NCBI GenBank assembly: GCA_020636075.1
Contig: JACJYO010000005.1
Location: 434,001-498,000 of the forward strand
Origin: Lewinellaceae bacterium
GTDB taxonomy: Bacteria; Bacteroidota; Bacteroidia; Chitinophagales; Saprospiraceae
Direction: 5' to 3'
DNA length: 64,000 nt
Shown here piece after piece: positions 42,884 to 51,871 of this stretch. The notes under the pieces are model-generated. The model was not told the origin of the DNA. It was given only the letters and a program-made list of their open reading frames with translations, and searched no databases. Numbering within the stretch: position 1 is the stretch's first letter; every line of letters begins with the position of its first letter. The translations under genes were made by a program, and so were the position numbers.

Positions 42884-44314
42884 TCAGGGCAAAGTTACGG
42901 TGGCTTTTACACTCGGAACGAAAAACGCAGGCATCTCCTCATGGCCAATAATTGCAATCGACGGAAAATAGGGTTGTAAAGCTGCTTGCACAGTATGGCG
43001 CAGGCCACTGGGCACGAGAAAAACCGGGCGTTGAAGATCGACTGCGGTCAGATCAAATATATGCCGAAGCAGCTGGTAAAATGTACTGCCCGGTCGCGGT
43101 ATTTCCGTGCCGAAAAAACCTTCCCGAAAATCACGCAACACCCCCGGGTCGAAAGTATAGCAAGGCATTACGCCACCCTTCAGAAGCGGATAAACAACCG
43201 GATATTTCAGGTTTGCACGCACCTGCCCGGCCAATTGTTGCACGTTGGCAGTCGCGGTCACAGCTCCAGGTGGCATCACCACTACCCTGCTCACCGGCGG
43301 GAAATAGGGCAAATACAAACTATCGTCTACAGCCACCGGGCCGTCGATACGCAACAACACGTCGAGCACTTCGGTCAGGTTCCGGATATTCACCCGTTCA
43401 CTGAGCAATTGCCGGAGAGTCGCACACAATTGGTGGGTCGGCCATTGCTCGCGGATCATGACGATGAGGGCGCGGTTACTTTCTTCAAAGCTATCCAATT
43501 GCGCTTCCAATAAATTCGTGTTGACAAACCAACCGGCACATTGACGCACCCAGGAGTCAAGCCAGTTCATGCAGTCCGCCTCAGGATCTGGATTGTTTTC
43601 CGGGGCAGGCTGCACAGGCAAGATCAGATCGTTCAGCTGCAACCGAAAATGGCCGGGCGCCAGCGTCTCATCAGTTTCAAGCACAATCTTCGGCAGAATG
43701 ACACCTAAGCTCTCGTAAACCTCCTGATAGAAATCCGGGAAGCGGCTTTCCAGTTTTTCAATGGCGGGGTGTACAACTACCCGAAGCCGCAGCATTTCAA
43801 GTTCGCCGATCAGCTCCTCAAAAGCGGCATTTACCGTTTGGCCGGGTGTCCAGTTTTCAAAACAAGCGGCCAGACGTGTCAGGCTGAACCCGTTTTGCAG
43901 CAACAACTCCGCAATTGCACGCCAATCGGCTTCCGGTGCCGTATTCCAAGGCATAGCGGGTTTCTGAATGGCCAGACATTGCGCCCGCAAACCGCGCAAT
44001 TGCTCACTGCTAATCAGGCTGGCCCGGTTGGAAAAAATGGATGCCAGGATGCGATATGGAAGATCATCGTGCTGCTGATTGGTATGGATCACCGGAACAG
44101 GCACCTGCCGGCCACCTAATTCCAGTGCAATGTCGAACAGGTCGGCGGGTTCAGTACTTAGCCGCACGCCTACCTGCGGTTCAGTCGGCAACCCCAGCGC
44201 CGGCCAAAAATTGGAAAGCCCGGATTCTACTGCTGCCTGCACTGCTGCAACATCCGGGGCTGCAGTGCCCGGTATGGGAAATAGTGTGGCGGTTATGTCG
44301 AATCGGGCCGGCAT
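42884..44314 (-). CDS. FlhA cytoplasmic-domain-like (FHIPEP) protein without membrane segment
   Basis: The 476-residue protein has no signal peptide or transmembrane helix. Residues about 177-465 follow the order of the cytoplasmic domain of FlhA, the flagellar/type III export-gate protein: ESLGVILPKIVLETDETLAPGHF (family: LG-LPP-IRDN--L-P--YRI), LCATLRQLLSERVNIRNLTEVLDVL (family: LLxExVxIRDLxTILExL), VRANLKYPVVYPLLKG, and PVFLVPSGLRHTVQAALQPYFPSIAIIGHEEMP (family: PVLLVxxxLRxxLxxxLxxxxPxLxVLSxxEI). Residues about 30-155 look like a second, partial copy. FlhA_C forms a nine-membered ring that docks chaperone-cargo complexes. No export genes are nearby. Homology was judged by eye, so a structure prediction is needed. 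Confidence 0.65.
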   Translation of the reverse strand: MPARFDITATLFPIPGTAAPDVAAVQAAVESGLSNFWPALGLPTEPQVGVRLSTEPADLFDIALELGGRQVPVPVIHTNQQHDDLPYRILASIFSNRASLISSEQLRGLRAQCLAIQKPAMPWNTAPEADWRAIAELLLQNGFSLTRLAACFENWTPGQTVNAAFEELIGELEMLRLRVVVHPAIEKLESRFPDFYQEVYESLGVILPKIVLETDETLAPGHFRLQLNDLILPVQPAPENNPDPEADCMNWLDSWVRQCAGWFVNTNLLEAQLDSFEESNRALIVMIREQWPTHQLCATLRQLLSERVNIRNLTEVLDVLLRIDGPVAVDDSLYLPYFPPVSRVVVMPPGAVTATANVQQLAGQVRANLKYPVVYPLLKGGVMPCYTFDPGVLRDFREGFFGTEIPRPGSTFYQLLRHIFDLTAVDLQRPVFLVPSGLRHTVQAALQPYFPSIAIIGHEEMPAFFVPSVKATVTLP

Positions 44315-44322
44315 AGGTTCAG

Positions 44323-47037
44323 TTATTGGTTTTTATCGGTATCAGGTGAAATGTTCGACTGGAAATCCTCATAGGTTTCCATAAACAAGGCATCATCGCT
44401 GGCATCGATCACGAGCGGATCTAAAAAACGCGACGAGGCGTCGGAAGGCAATTCTGCTGTTTTTAACACCGGAATTTGCGGCAAAGCGGCCAGTACGCTG
44501 CGCAGGTAGGGGCGCAGCTGCTCCTGGCGGGTAACCAGGGCAATTTGCTGCCCCTCATGTTCCTGCGTTTTACGCACGATAGCGCCCATAAAACTGCGGA
44601 TAAAATCCAGCGGCAGCGCCAATGCCCGGGCATTGCCTTCGCCGGTCAGAAAACTGATCATAAGTTGTTCTTCCCGATCGCCCAGGCCAATGTAGCCGTA
44701 TCCGGATTGCAAGCCGGGCAGGTTGGCGCGCACTTTTTCCCAGAGCCGTATTTGCTCGACAGCGGCGGCCACCGGCTGGCGGGCGCCTTCGAGCAAGCGG
44801 TACTGCCGGTGCAGGTCGGGAAGCGGAGGCAACGGCGTTTGCTCGGCCAGCATGGCCATCACCACCCGGGTAAAATGCACGAGTTCGGCATTCGGCAGCA
44901 AGGGCACTTCCTTATCCACATCCCAGTAATTGACAAACAGATCGAGGCAATAATTGGTGGCAAAATGCTCCAACTGTTCGAGCACAGCGGCCATTTTGGG
45001 CGTTTCGTTTTCAGCCAGTGGAAGGCTATCAAGCCAAACCGGCGTTTCGTACATCCGGAACCGGTATACCCCGTCGCCATCGCTAATGTCGCGGTAGCGT
45101 ACGCCAGGCAGGGTAATGGCAAACCGCTCTTTGATGCGGTTGCGCAGGGCATCGGTGAGCGCCATCATTTCCGGTTGCAGGGAGATAAAGTCGGTCGTGA
45201 TCTGGCTTAACAGGGGTTGGCCAACTTCCACATGCAATTGGTACAGGACAGGCAAATTAGCCAGTTGCGGGTTGTGCCGCACCAGGGCGAGTTGTCGCCG
45301 TTTTTTGACAATTGATGCATCCTGAGGTGCGAGCCCGGCCGCAGTATCTAAAATCTTGATGGCCTGCGAATAGGTTGCTTCTTCCGGATTTGCGCGGTAA
45401 AGTTTTTCCAGGCAGTCGAACTGGTTGGTGTAATAAACCGGCTCCGAGGGCTCAAGACCGGCGGCCTTTTGGTAAAAGGGCAAGGCATCGGCGTATTTTT
45501 CAATATAATAATTGACGTGGCCCTGGCGGTTGGCAATACCCGCAGCGATGTCGGAAGGAATACTTTTGCGTGCTTTGGCGGCACGCTCCAATAGTTCAAG
45601 GGCTTTTTCGGGCTGAGGCCCCTCTGATTTTTTATACAAATTTTGCGCGTAATCGTACAATTCGGACAGCGCGCCGGAATCGTCGAAGTGATCAAGTGTC
45701 CAGGCAGCAAGCAGGGCATTTTCAGCTTCGTCGGGGCGGTTCAACCGGAGCAGGCAACGGCTGGCCATTACCAGGGTGAAACGCTCCCAGGAGGGGAGTA
45801 TCTCCTGCATTTTTTGATATGCCTTGAGCGCGGTATCCCAGTTTTCCAGGGCTTCATTGGCCCGGCCCAGAGCCAGGCTGCATTCCCAGGCATCAGGGAC
45901 TTTTTTTTGCGCAGCGTCAAAATCATTTAGGGCTTTTTGCGCTTGCTGTTGATAATCCAGGTAAAAATAGCCGCGGTTCAGGAGCGCCACGATGCCTTCG
46001 GGATACTGCTCCATCGCCAAATTATGACAAGCCTCCGCTTTTTGAAAATAGGCTTCTCCCTGCAACTGGTAAACGCCCCCGAGATCGGTGCGCGTCAGGA
46101 AACTGGTGTGCGGGTCGAGCTGTTCGACGGTTTCCATCAGCGCGGGCAGCTCATTTTCCTTTTTGGAAAACAATTCTTCTTTGCCAAACAGATCGATCAG
46201 GCGCGTGTAGCACTGCACATAGCCGGGCCGTTTGCGGCTGGCCATCCGGTACAGATTTTCCGCCTCAGCCAATTGCCCTTTTTCAACCAGTACATCCGCT
46301 TTTTGGATAGTCGAGGCAATATGGTTGGGGTCCAATGCCAGGGCTTCTTCAGCCAGTGCCAGCGCGCGATCCAAATCTTTCTCCCGGGCCGGTCCTTTCA
46401 GGTAATATTCGATCAGGCCGTGTACGCCCAGGGGCTTGCCTTCGAGCAGATCCCGGGCTTTTTCAAACAGCGCCTTGGCTACTTCGTATTTGTATTGAAA
46501 ATACAAGTCGATCTGGCCGCAAACATAGTGGTGGTAGCCGCGCTGTTCCTGCGGCAGTGTTTCATCATCGGCCAGCTGTTCAAACACCGGGCGGGTTTCC
46601 ACCCAACGACGGTCGAGAAACAGTTGAATGAACTGCCGGTAACGGTCCAGTTTTTTTCCAAATTTCCGGTCAAGTTCTGGGGCTGAACAAAGTGCCTGTA
46701 GCGCCTGCAAACGCCAGTGAAAACTCGCTTCCGAAAATGCCGCCAACCATTGATGCCAGGCATCATCGGCGCCGGCTTGTAAAATTCGCTCTGTGAAAAT
46801 CCCGGCCAAAGCTTCGTAATACGCCTGCCGAAGCAGTTGAAGATCCTGCGCTTTATCACCCGATTGAATGCTATCGCCGATGAGGTCATCCAGCCGGTCC
46901 CACTGTTTGTACAGATCGGGCTCAGTGACCAACTGGCTTTTTACCCGGTTCATTTGTCCGGCAAAGGCATACATATCGCGCCCTTCGAGCGCGGCCCGGC
47001 GGTATGCTTCTGCAATTATGGGATCAAATGATGGCAT
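44323..47037 (-). CDS. TPR protein with C-terminal FlhA_C-like module
   Basis: The 904-residue soluble protein has an N-terminal helical region, TPR-like repeats from about residue 200 to 620 (for example ALALAEEALALDPNHIAS, AENLYRMASRKRPGYVQC), and a C-terminal part from about 625 to 890 that again follows FlhA_C: RIKERFAITLPGVRYRDISDGDGVYRF, LVHFTRVVMAMLAEQ, then QIALVTRQEQLRPYLRSVLAAL and PQIPVLKTAELPSD. The TPRs probably bind a protein ligand while the FlhA_C-like part pairs with the next gene product, 8 bp downstream. No catalytic motif is seen. It is the second gene of the operon. Confidence 0.7.
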   Translation of the reverse strand: MPSFDPIIAEAYRRAALEGRDMYAFAGQMNRVKSQLVTEPDLYKQWDRLDDLIGDSIQSGDKAQDLQLLRQAYYEALAGIFTERILQAGADDAWHQWLAAFSEASFHWRLQALQALCSAPELDRKFGKKLDRYRQFIQLFLDRRWVETRPVFEQLADDETLPQEQRGYHHYVCGQIDLYFQYKYEVAKALFEKARDLLEGKPLGVHGLIEYYLKGPAREKDLDRALALAEEALALDPNHIASTIQKADVLVEKGQLAEAENLYRMASRKRPGYVQCYTRLIDLFGKEELFSKKENELPALMETVEQLDPHTSFLTRTDLGGVYQLQGEAYFQKAEACHNLAMEQYPEGIVALLNRGYFYLDYQQQAQKALNDFDAAQKKVPDAWECSLALGRANEALENWDTALKAYQKMQEILPSWERFTLVMASRCLLRLNRPDEAENALLAAWTLDHFDDSGALSELYDYAQNLYKKSEGPQPEKALELLERAAKARKSIPSDIAAGIANRQGHVNYYIEKYADALPFYQKAAGLEPSEPVYYTNQFDCLEKLYRANPEEATYSQAIKILDTAAGLAPQDASIVKKRRQLALVRHNPQLANLPVLYQLHVEVGQPLLSQITTDFISLQPEMMALTDALRNRIKERFAITLPGVRYRDISDGDGVYRFRMYETPVWLDSLPLAENETPKMAAVLEQLEHFATNYCLDLFVNYWDVDKEVPLLPNAELVHFTRVVMAMLAEQTPLPPLPDLHRQYRLLEGARQPVAAAVEQIRLWEKVRANLPGLQSGYGYIGLGDREEQLMISFLTGEGNARALALPLDFIRSFMGAIVRKTQEHEGQQIALVTRQEQLRPYLRSVLAALPQIPVLKTAELPSDASSRFLDPLVIDASDDALFMETYEDFQSNISPDTDKNQ

Positions 47038-47060
47038 GGTTTAAAATCGGTTTTTACAAG

Positions 47061-48824
47061 TTATCCGGACAAATCGATCCGGTCTTTTTGTTTGGGTTGC
47101 GATGGGCTATCGGAGGCCCGCCCGGCATCTGTTTTTTTGCGGATCAGGGCAGGTAAATTGTTCGAATCGAAATACTCAAGAATCCGAAAGCCAAGATTTT
47201 TATACAAGCGCGAGCGTTCCCGGATATCAATCTCGGCGGTTCGGTAGGCTTCGTTGGTCCGGTTAAACTCGGCCAACAGGTTGCTCACTTCGTTCAGGTA
47301 CATGGAAGCCGTAGCCATATCGGCTTCCGGCGAGCGGGTGATAGCGCTCAGGATTTCCTTCAACCGGTTGAGTGCCACATCGAGCTCATTTTGTTCCACA
47401 TGCCGGCGGATCTCCCGGCCGTACCATTCCAGTTTTTCACCGAGGTTCATGTTTTGGAGTTGAGCGGCATCCAGCGCAGCGGCATCTTGCTCGGCCGGCA
47501 CATCGGTCAGCAGGCTGTAGTGCAGGTTGTTCGCAGGGTCGAGGCTGACGTACAGGGTCGGGCTACCGAAGGCATTGGCCTCGGTGATGTTGCCGAAGTT
47601 GCGCACCAGTTTCACCCGGCTTTCCCGAACGGCCGCCGGCACGCTCAGCCGTTTAAGCAGCTGCCCGTACAGTTCGCGGATGAATGCCATGGTGCCCTGC
47701 TCGCTCATGGGGTGCTGGAAGCTGAGCAGGTAGGGGATTTGCTTTTGCGCCAGATCCATCAGCAATCCGCTTCGCGAAATGGGACAGCGGTGCAATTGTA
47801 CCCCCTCGGGTGATTGGAGGATGAACAACGCCGGCGGGTCGGCGGCAAAACAATTGGCAAAAGCCTGGTAGGGCACGTAGTCGACCTCCTGGCCGTCTTT
47901 CGGACAGGCGACCACCTCTTCATCGCGTTCATCGGTGGTCACATGGCCGATAAAATGGACGATGTCCGGCTTGAAATCGGCGTTATCGCGCTCGCGGATG
48001 GGGTCGTTGTCGGGCTCCAGCATTTTTTCCTGAAAACGTTCGAGAAAGCTGCCAAACTCCACAGCCCGCCGCTGGAGTTGAATTTGCTGCACCTCGGCCT
48101 GCCGCGGCTGGTAGAGCACGCGCACCTGCACGGGGTGGTCTTGCCCGGCGGCGTAGATCAGGTTTTCGTATACCCGCAGAATCCGGAAAATGTACGATTC
48201 GCGGTAGTTGACAAAGGCGCCGTCCGACTTGCGCAAGGCATCAGGTTCCGGCTCGCTGACGATGAGCAAAATGCCCAGCGACTCCCCTTTTTTCACCGGT
48301 ACCGGCGGAGCGGCAGGCTTTGGCAGGGCAACGGTGCGCAGAAAATCGGCGCCGGGGGTATCGTTTGTGGCCAGATCCAGATTTTGGTAGCTGAGAAATT
48401 CCCAGGGTAGTTCGGCCAGTTCGGTGTAGGGCGGTTGTTGGGAAAAGTTGAACGTGAAACAAGCGCGTGCGCCAGGGCCGGCGCCCACGAGTTTCCAGTA
48501 TTTTTCAAAAAGTTGTTGCACTGCTTCGGCTTTGGCGCCGTCGGGGGCGGTCATGTTGAGCAGGCTGGCCTGAATGCCGCCGATCTTGCGAATAAATTCC
48601 CGGTCGGGGTGGTAGGCGTTGCGGCGGCCACCGCGGGTCATCAGGCGGTGCAACACGTTGAGCGCGCTGAAGAGGTTGTCTTCAAAATTCAGCGGCGACT
48701 GTGCTTCTTCGAGCACGGCGCCGTCCGGGCCGGCCACCTGAAGCCGGACGGATTTGTCGGCAATATGAAAATGAAAGTAGTGCAGTTTGTTTTCGATTAG
48801 GTAACGCGAACAGTTTGTTCGCAC
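47061..48824 (-). CDS. CHAT-domain protein with EAD-like C-terminus; catalytic Cys replaced by Pro
   Basis: With a GTG start at 48824 the protein has 587 residues; the frame is open further to 49082, but that stretch contains the promoter. The caspase-like CHAT fold is seen in ELPWEFLSY, LGILLIVSEPE, the His block IVHFIGHV (His294) and SGLLMDLAQKQIPYLLSFQHPMSEQGTMAFIRELY. Where active members have LVVLQxCEGA, this one has LFILQSPEGV, so Pro339 replaces the nucleophile. Protease activity is therefore unlikely. Residues about 460-555 (EIRRHVEQNELDVALNRLKEI to YKNLGFRILEYFD) resemble the EAD-like partner. First gene of the operon, 23 bp before the TPR gene. Confidence 0.78.
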   Translation of the reverse strand: MRTNCSRYLIENKLHYFHFHIADKSVRLQVAGPDGAVLEEAQSPLNFEDNLFSALNVLHRLMTRGGRRNAYHPDREFIRKIGGIQASLLNMTAPDGAKAEAVQQLFEKYWKLVGAGPGARACFTFNFSQQPPYTELAELPWEFLSYQNLDLATNDTPGADFLRTVALPKPAAPPVPVKKGESLGILLIVSEPEPDALRKSDGAFVNYRESYIFRILRVYENLIYAAGQDHPVQVRVLYQPRQAEVQQIQLQRRAVEFGSFLERFQEKMLEPDNDPIRERDNADFKPDIVHFIGHVTTDERDEEVVACPKDGQEVDYVPYQAFANCFAADPPALFILQSPEGVQLHRCPISRSGLLMDLAQKQIPYLLSFQHPMSEQGTMAFIRELYGQLLKRLSVPAAVRESRVKLVRNFGNITEANAFGSPTLYVSLDPANNLHYSLLTDVPAEQDAAALDAAQLQNMNLGEKLEWYGREIRRHVEQNELDVALNRLKEILSAITRSPEADMATASMYLNEVSNLLAEFNRTNEAYRTAEIDIRERSRLYKNLGFRILEYFDSNNLPALIRKKTDAGRASDSPSQPKQKDRIDLSG

Positions 48825-48835
48825 GATTAGGTGAT

Positions 48836-48843
48836 CAAAAGTA
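48836..48843 (-). promoter_or_regulatory. Bacteroidota -7 box of the CHAT/FlhA_C operon
   Basis: On the minus strand TACTTTTG (plus-strand CAAAAGTA) fits TANNTTTG and ends 11 bases before the GTG at 48824, so the transcript would be nearly leaderless. No clear -33 TTG is seen at 19-21 bp. Confidence 0.45.
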
Positions 48844-49082
48844 GGAGAAATTTGGAGCTTTTCAGCCAAATATGCGCTGAACTGCAAGCTGTGCAACCCT
48901 TTTTTCCAAATCCACGTTCCGGAAAATTCAATTTTACCCGGAAGGCTACCTGTTGTTGTAAGATTTGCATATGAAAGTGACTGGTTATGAGAAAAACATT
49001 GTCTTGCAGCATGAAATTCGATAGTGCTCCGGCAGGTTGAATCCCCTACCTTCGCCCCCGAAAAAACCGCCCGATCCAACAC

Positions 49083-50954
49083 ATGAACTTCCTCACGCTA
49101 GAAAACGTCACCAAGTCATACGGCGAAAAAGTCCTGTTCCAGGGCATCAGCCTGCATATCGACAAGGGGCAAAAGATCGGCCTGATCGCCAAAAACGGCA
49201 CCGGCAAAACCACGCTCATGCGCGTGATCGCCGGCCGGGAAAGCTCTGAAGGCGAGTCGGCCCGGGTGACGCTGCGCAAGGATATCCGCATCGGCTGGCT
49301 CGATCAGGACCCCGACTTTCACCCCGATCAGGATGTGCTCGGCGCCGTGCTCGACGACAGTATCCCGCTCGTGCGCCTGGTGCGCCGCTACGAACATGCC
49401 CTGGCACACCCGGAGAATACCGCGGAGTTGCAGGAGGCCATCACAGCGATGGATGAGCAGCAGGCCTGGTCGTTTGAATCGAAAGTGAAGGAGTTGCTCT
49501 TCCGCTTCGGCATGCACAACCTTGAGCAGCCCGTGCGTTCACTTTCCGGCGGGCAGGTCAAACGCCTGGCCCTGGTGAAAGTGCTGCTCGATGAACCCGA
49601 TTTTCTCATCCTCGACGAGCCGACCAACCACCTCGATGTGGACATGATCGAGTGGCTGGAAGAATACCTCCAACAGCCGGGCATCACCTTGTTCATGGTG
49701 ACGCACGACCGGTATTTTCTCGAAAATGTTTGCGACAGCATCATCGAACTCGACGGTGGCCAACTCTATCGGTACAAAGGCAGCTATTCCGACTACCTGG
49801 AGAAAAAAGCCACGCGCGAAGAAGTGGAAAGTACCACCTACGAGCGCCAGAACAAATTGCTGAAACGCGAACTCGAGTGGGTGCGCCGGAGCCCCGCCGC
49901 CCGTACTTCCAAGTCGAAAGCCCGGGTGGATTCGTACTACAACCGCAAGGAAGCCAACGAATCGCTGAAAGCCAAAAAAGAAGAAATGTCCATCCAGATC
50001 AAGGAAAACTGGCTGGGCAGCAAAATTGTGGAATGCCACAACATCGGCAAGCGCTACGGCGACAAGGTGTTGATCGAAAATTTTTCCTACAAATTCAAAC
50101 GCAAGGAACGCGTGGGTATCGTCGGGCCCAACGGCGCCGGCAAATCCACCTTCCTCGAACTGATCACAAAGGGCCTGGAACCCGATACCGGTAAGGTGGT
50201 GGTGGGCGACACGATTATTTTTGGTTTTTACCGGCAGGAGGGCATTCAACTCAACCAGGACAAACGGGTGATCGATGCCGTGCGCGACATTGCCGACGTC
50301 ATCCCGCTCGAAAAAGGCAAGGAACTCACCGCCGCCCAACTGCTTGAGCGTTTCCTGTTCAGCCGCCCGCAACAGCAGGTGTACGTCAGCCAACTTTCCG
50401 GTGGTGAACGCCGCCGCCTCTACCTGCTTACGGTGCTCATGCGCAACCCCAACTTCCTCATTCTCGATGAGCCGACCAACGACCTTGACGTGCTCACGCT
50501 GCAGGTGCTGGAAGATTTTCTGGAAGAATATCCCGGCTGCGTGGTGATCGTGACGCACGACCGCTATTTTATGGACCGCCTCGTCGATCACCTTTTCGTG
50601 TTTGAGGGTCATGGAAAAATCAAGGACTTCAACGGCACCTACGTGGAGTACCGCATGCAAAAACGCGTTGCGGAGCAGCAGTCCCGTGCCGAGCAAAAAG
50701 CGGAAAGCAAGCCGGATACCCCGCAAACAGCAACGCCCGCTGCCGGCCTTACCAACACCGAGCGCAACGAGATGAAGCGCCTGGAAAAAGACATCGCCCG
50801 CCTGGAGGGCCGCAAGGCTGAGATCATGGCCCGCTTCAATGCGCCGGACCTGGATGCCGGCGAAGCCACCAAACTTTCCACAGAACTGGGCGACCTGCAA
50901 AACCAGCTGGACGAAAAAGAAATGCGCTGGCTGGAACTTGCCGAGCGCAGCTGA
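49083..50954 (+). CDS. uup: ABC-F ATPase, Uup type
   Basis: The 623-residue protein has two ABC cassettes: Walker A AKNGTGKTTLMR and signature LSGGQVKRLALVKVLL with DEPTNHLD, then GPNGAGKSTFLE and LSGGERRRLYLLTVLM with DEPTNDLD. A linker rich in charged residues joins them, and a C-terminal coiled coil (NEMKRLEKDIARLEGRKAEI) is the mark of Uup. ABC-F proteins act on the ribosome; Uup also affects DNA transposition precision and branched DNA. No transmembrane part is present. A TACCTTCG box (49047-49054), one off consensus, precedes it. Confidence 0.93.
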   Translation: MNFLTLENVTKSYGEKVLFQGISLHIDKGQKIGLIAKNGTGKTTLMRVIAGRESSEGESARVTLRKDIRIGWLDQDPDFHPDQDVLGAVLDDSIPLVRLVRRYEHALAHPENTAELQEAITAMDEQQAWSFESKVKELLFRFGMHNLEQPVRSLSGGQVKRLALVKVLLDEPDFLILDEPTNHLDVDMIEWLEEYLQQPGITLFMVTHDRYFLENVCDSIIELDGGQLYRYKGSYSDYLEKKATREEVESTTYERQNKLLKRELEWVRRSPAARTSKSKARVDSYYNRKEANESLKAKKEEMSIQIKENWLGSKIVECHNIGKRYGDKVLIENFSYKFKRKERVGIVGPNGAGKSTFLELITKGLEPDTGKVVVGDTIIFGFYRQEGIQLNQDKRVIDAVRDIADVIPLEKGKELTAAQLLERFLFSRPQQQVYVSQLSGGERRRLYLLTVLMRNPNFLILDEPTNDLDVLTLQVLEDFLEEYPGCVVIVTHDRYFMDRLVDHLFVFEGHGKIKDFNGTYVEYRMQKRVAEQQSRAEQKAESKPDTPQTATPAAGLTNTERNEMKRLEKDIARLEGRKAEIMARFNAPDLDAGEATKLSTELGDLQNQLDEKEMRWLELAERS

Positions 50955-51039
50955 TCTGGCTGTATGTTAAAAACCGGTGGGTTGGAAACCGCTTGTTTCC
51001 AGATTGGTTACCTTGGAGAAGTCTACAACAACGCTGGCT

Positions 51040-51699
51040 ATGAAATCAATTGCATTGTTGATCCTCCTGGTTTTTACCGGTGGCGCGCAAGCCCAAAATT
51101 TGGCGGTAGCTTCAGATGCGGCCATCGATGCACGCGCAGCCCGGATTGAACTCAAGCAACAAAACATCATAGCGCTGACCGATTCCTTGCTGGCTCCCTA
51201 CACGACCGACCGGGAAAAAGCGCGCGCCATTTATGCCTGGTTGGGCACGCATATCGCCTATGATTGCGGTGGCGAAAACCGGCTGGCTGATGAGCCGGAA
51301 ACAGCCGTGCATCCGATCTACTACACCCAGCAGCAAATCGAAAATATTCTGAAAACGCGCCGCACGCGTTGCGACGGCTATGCACTTATGTTCAAAGTGA
51401 TGTGCAACCTGGCCGGCATCTATTGCAGCCGGCTGGAAGGTTACGCCCGCTTCAATGCGGAAAAGGTAGACCCCAAAACAGTGCGTCCCAACCATGCCTG
51501 GAATGCCGCCCTGCTCGACGGTACCTGGTGCGAAATCGACATCACGGCCGGTTCCGGACAGTGTGCAGGCAGTCGCTTTCACCGGCAACTGGACGATGCC
51601 CACTTTTGCATGTCGGCAAAACTGCTGGAGCAGAAATATATCCTGATCGAGGATGAACGCCAGTCGCAGTACCAGGGAAGGGTGATTTTGAAATTTTAG
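51040..51699 (+). CDS. Secreted transglutaminase-like protein
   Basis: The 219-residue protein has a signal peptide (MKSIALLILLVFTGGAQAQ) and the transglutaminase-like triad Cys111 (RTRCDGYALMFK), His152 (PNHAWNAALL) and Asp167 (CEIDITAG), preceded by AIYAWLGTHIAYD. It probably acts as a periplasmic or surface protease/acyltransferase of the KyphoscolioSis/CYK3-like group; the substrate is unknown. I start at 51040 because the upstream in-frame residues lack signal-peptide character. Confidence 0.88.
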   Translation: MKSIALLILLVFTGGAQAQNLAVASDAAIDARAARIELKQQNIIALTDSLLAPYTTDREKARAIYAWLGTHIAYDCGGENRLADEPETAVHPIYYTQQQIENILKTRRTRCDGYALMFKVMCNLAGIYCSRLEGYARFNAEKVDPKTVRPNHAWNAALLDGTWCEIDITAGSGQCAGSRFHRQLDDAHFCMSAKLLEQKYILIEDERQSQYQGRVILKF

Positions 51700-51705
51700 A
51701 GCGAT

Positions 51706-51858
51706 TAACTAAATAGACCAGAAGAGGTGAACAACTTTTCAAATTGAACTTTTGACTTTTTGAGCAACAATTCTGGTTCGGATAGTTTCTTTAAAGTCAA
51801 ATTTGAAAAGCCCAATTTGAAATTTGAAAAGTATACACCCCCTCTGGTCCATTAAGTT
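51706..51858. repeat. Imperfect long inverted repeat (GACCAGA-type)
   Basis: Arms near 51706-51745 (with AGACCAGAAGAGGTG and ACTTTTCAAATT) and 51811-51857 (with AATTTGAAAAGTATACACCC and CCTCTGGTCC) are complementary with several mismatches. The element fills the gap between two convergent genes. Confidence 0.7.
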
Positions 51859-51871
51859 GATAGTTGTGGGG

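Noticed and set aside
43769..44119. Plus-strand frames opposite the FlhA_C-like gene
   Set aside because: They have no recognisable domain; the minus-strand operon is continuous here.
44323..47037. Idea that the FlhA_C-like genes are part of a flagellar or type III export locus
   Set aside because: No FlhB, FliPQR, ATPase or needle gene lies nearby, and neither protein has the transmembrane half of FlhA.
48825..49082. N-terminal extension of the CHAT protein to a GTG at 49082
   Set aside because: It would overlap its own -7 box and reach the start codon of the divergent ABC-F gene; the sequence lacks family features.
49539..50900. 453-codon minus-strand frame
   Set aside because: It is the antisense of the ABC-F gene, whose motifs are intact.
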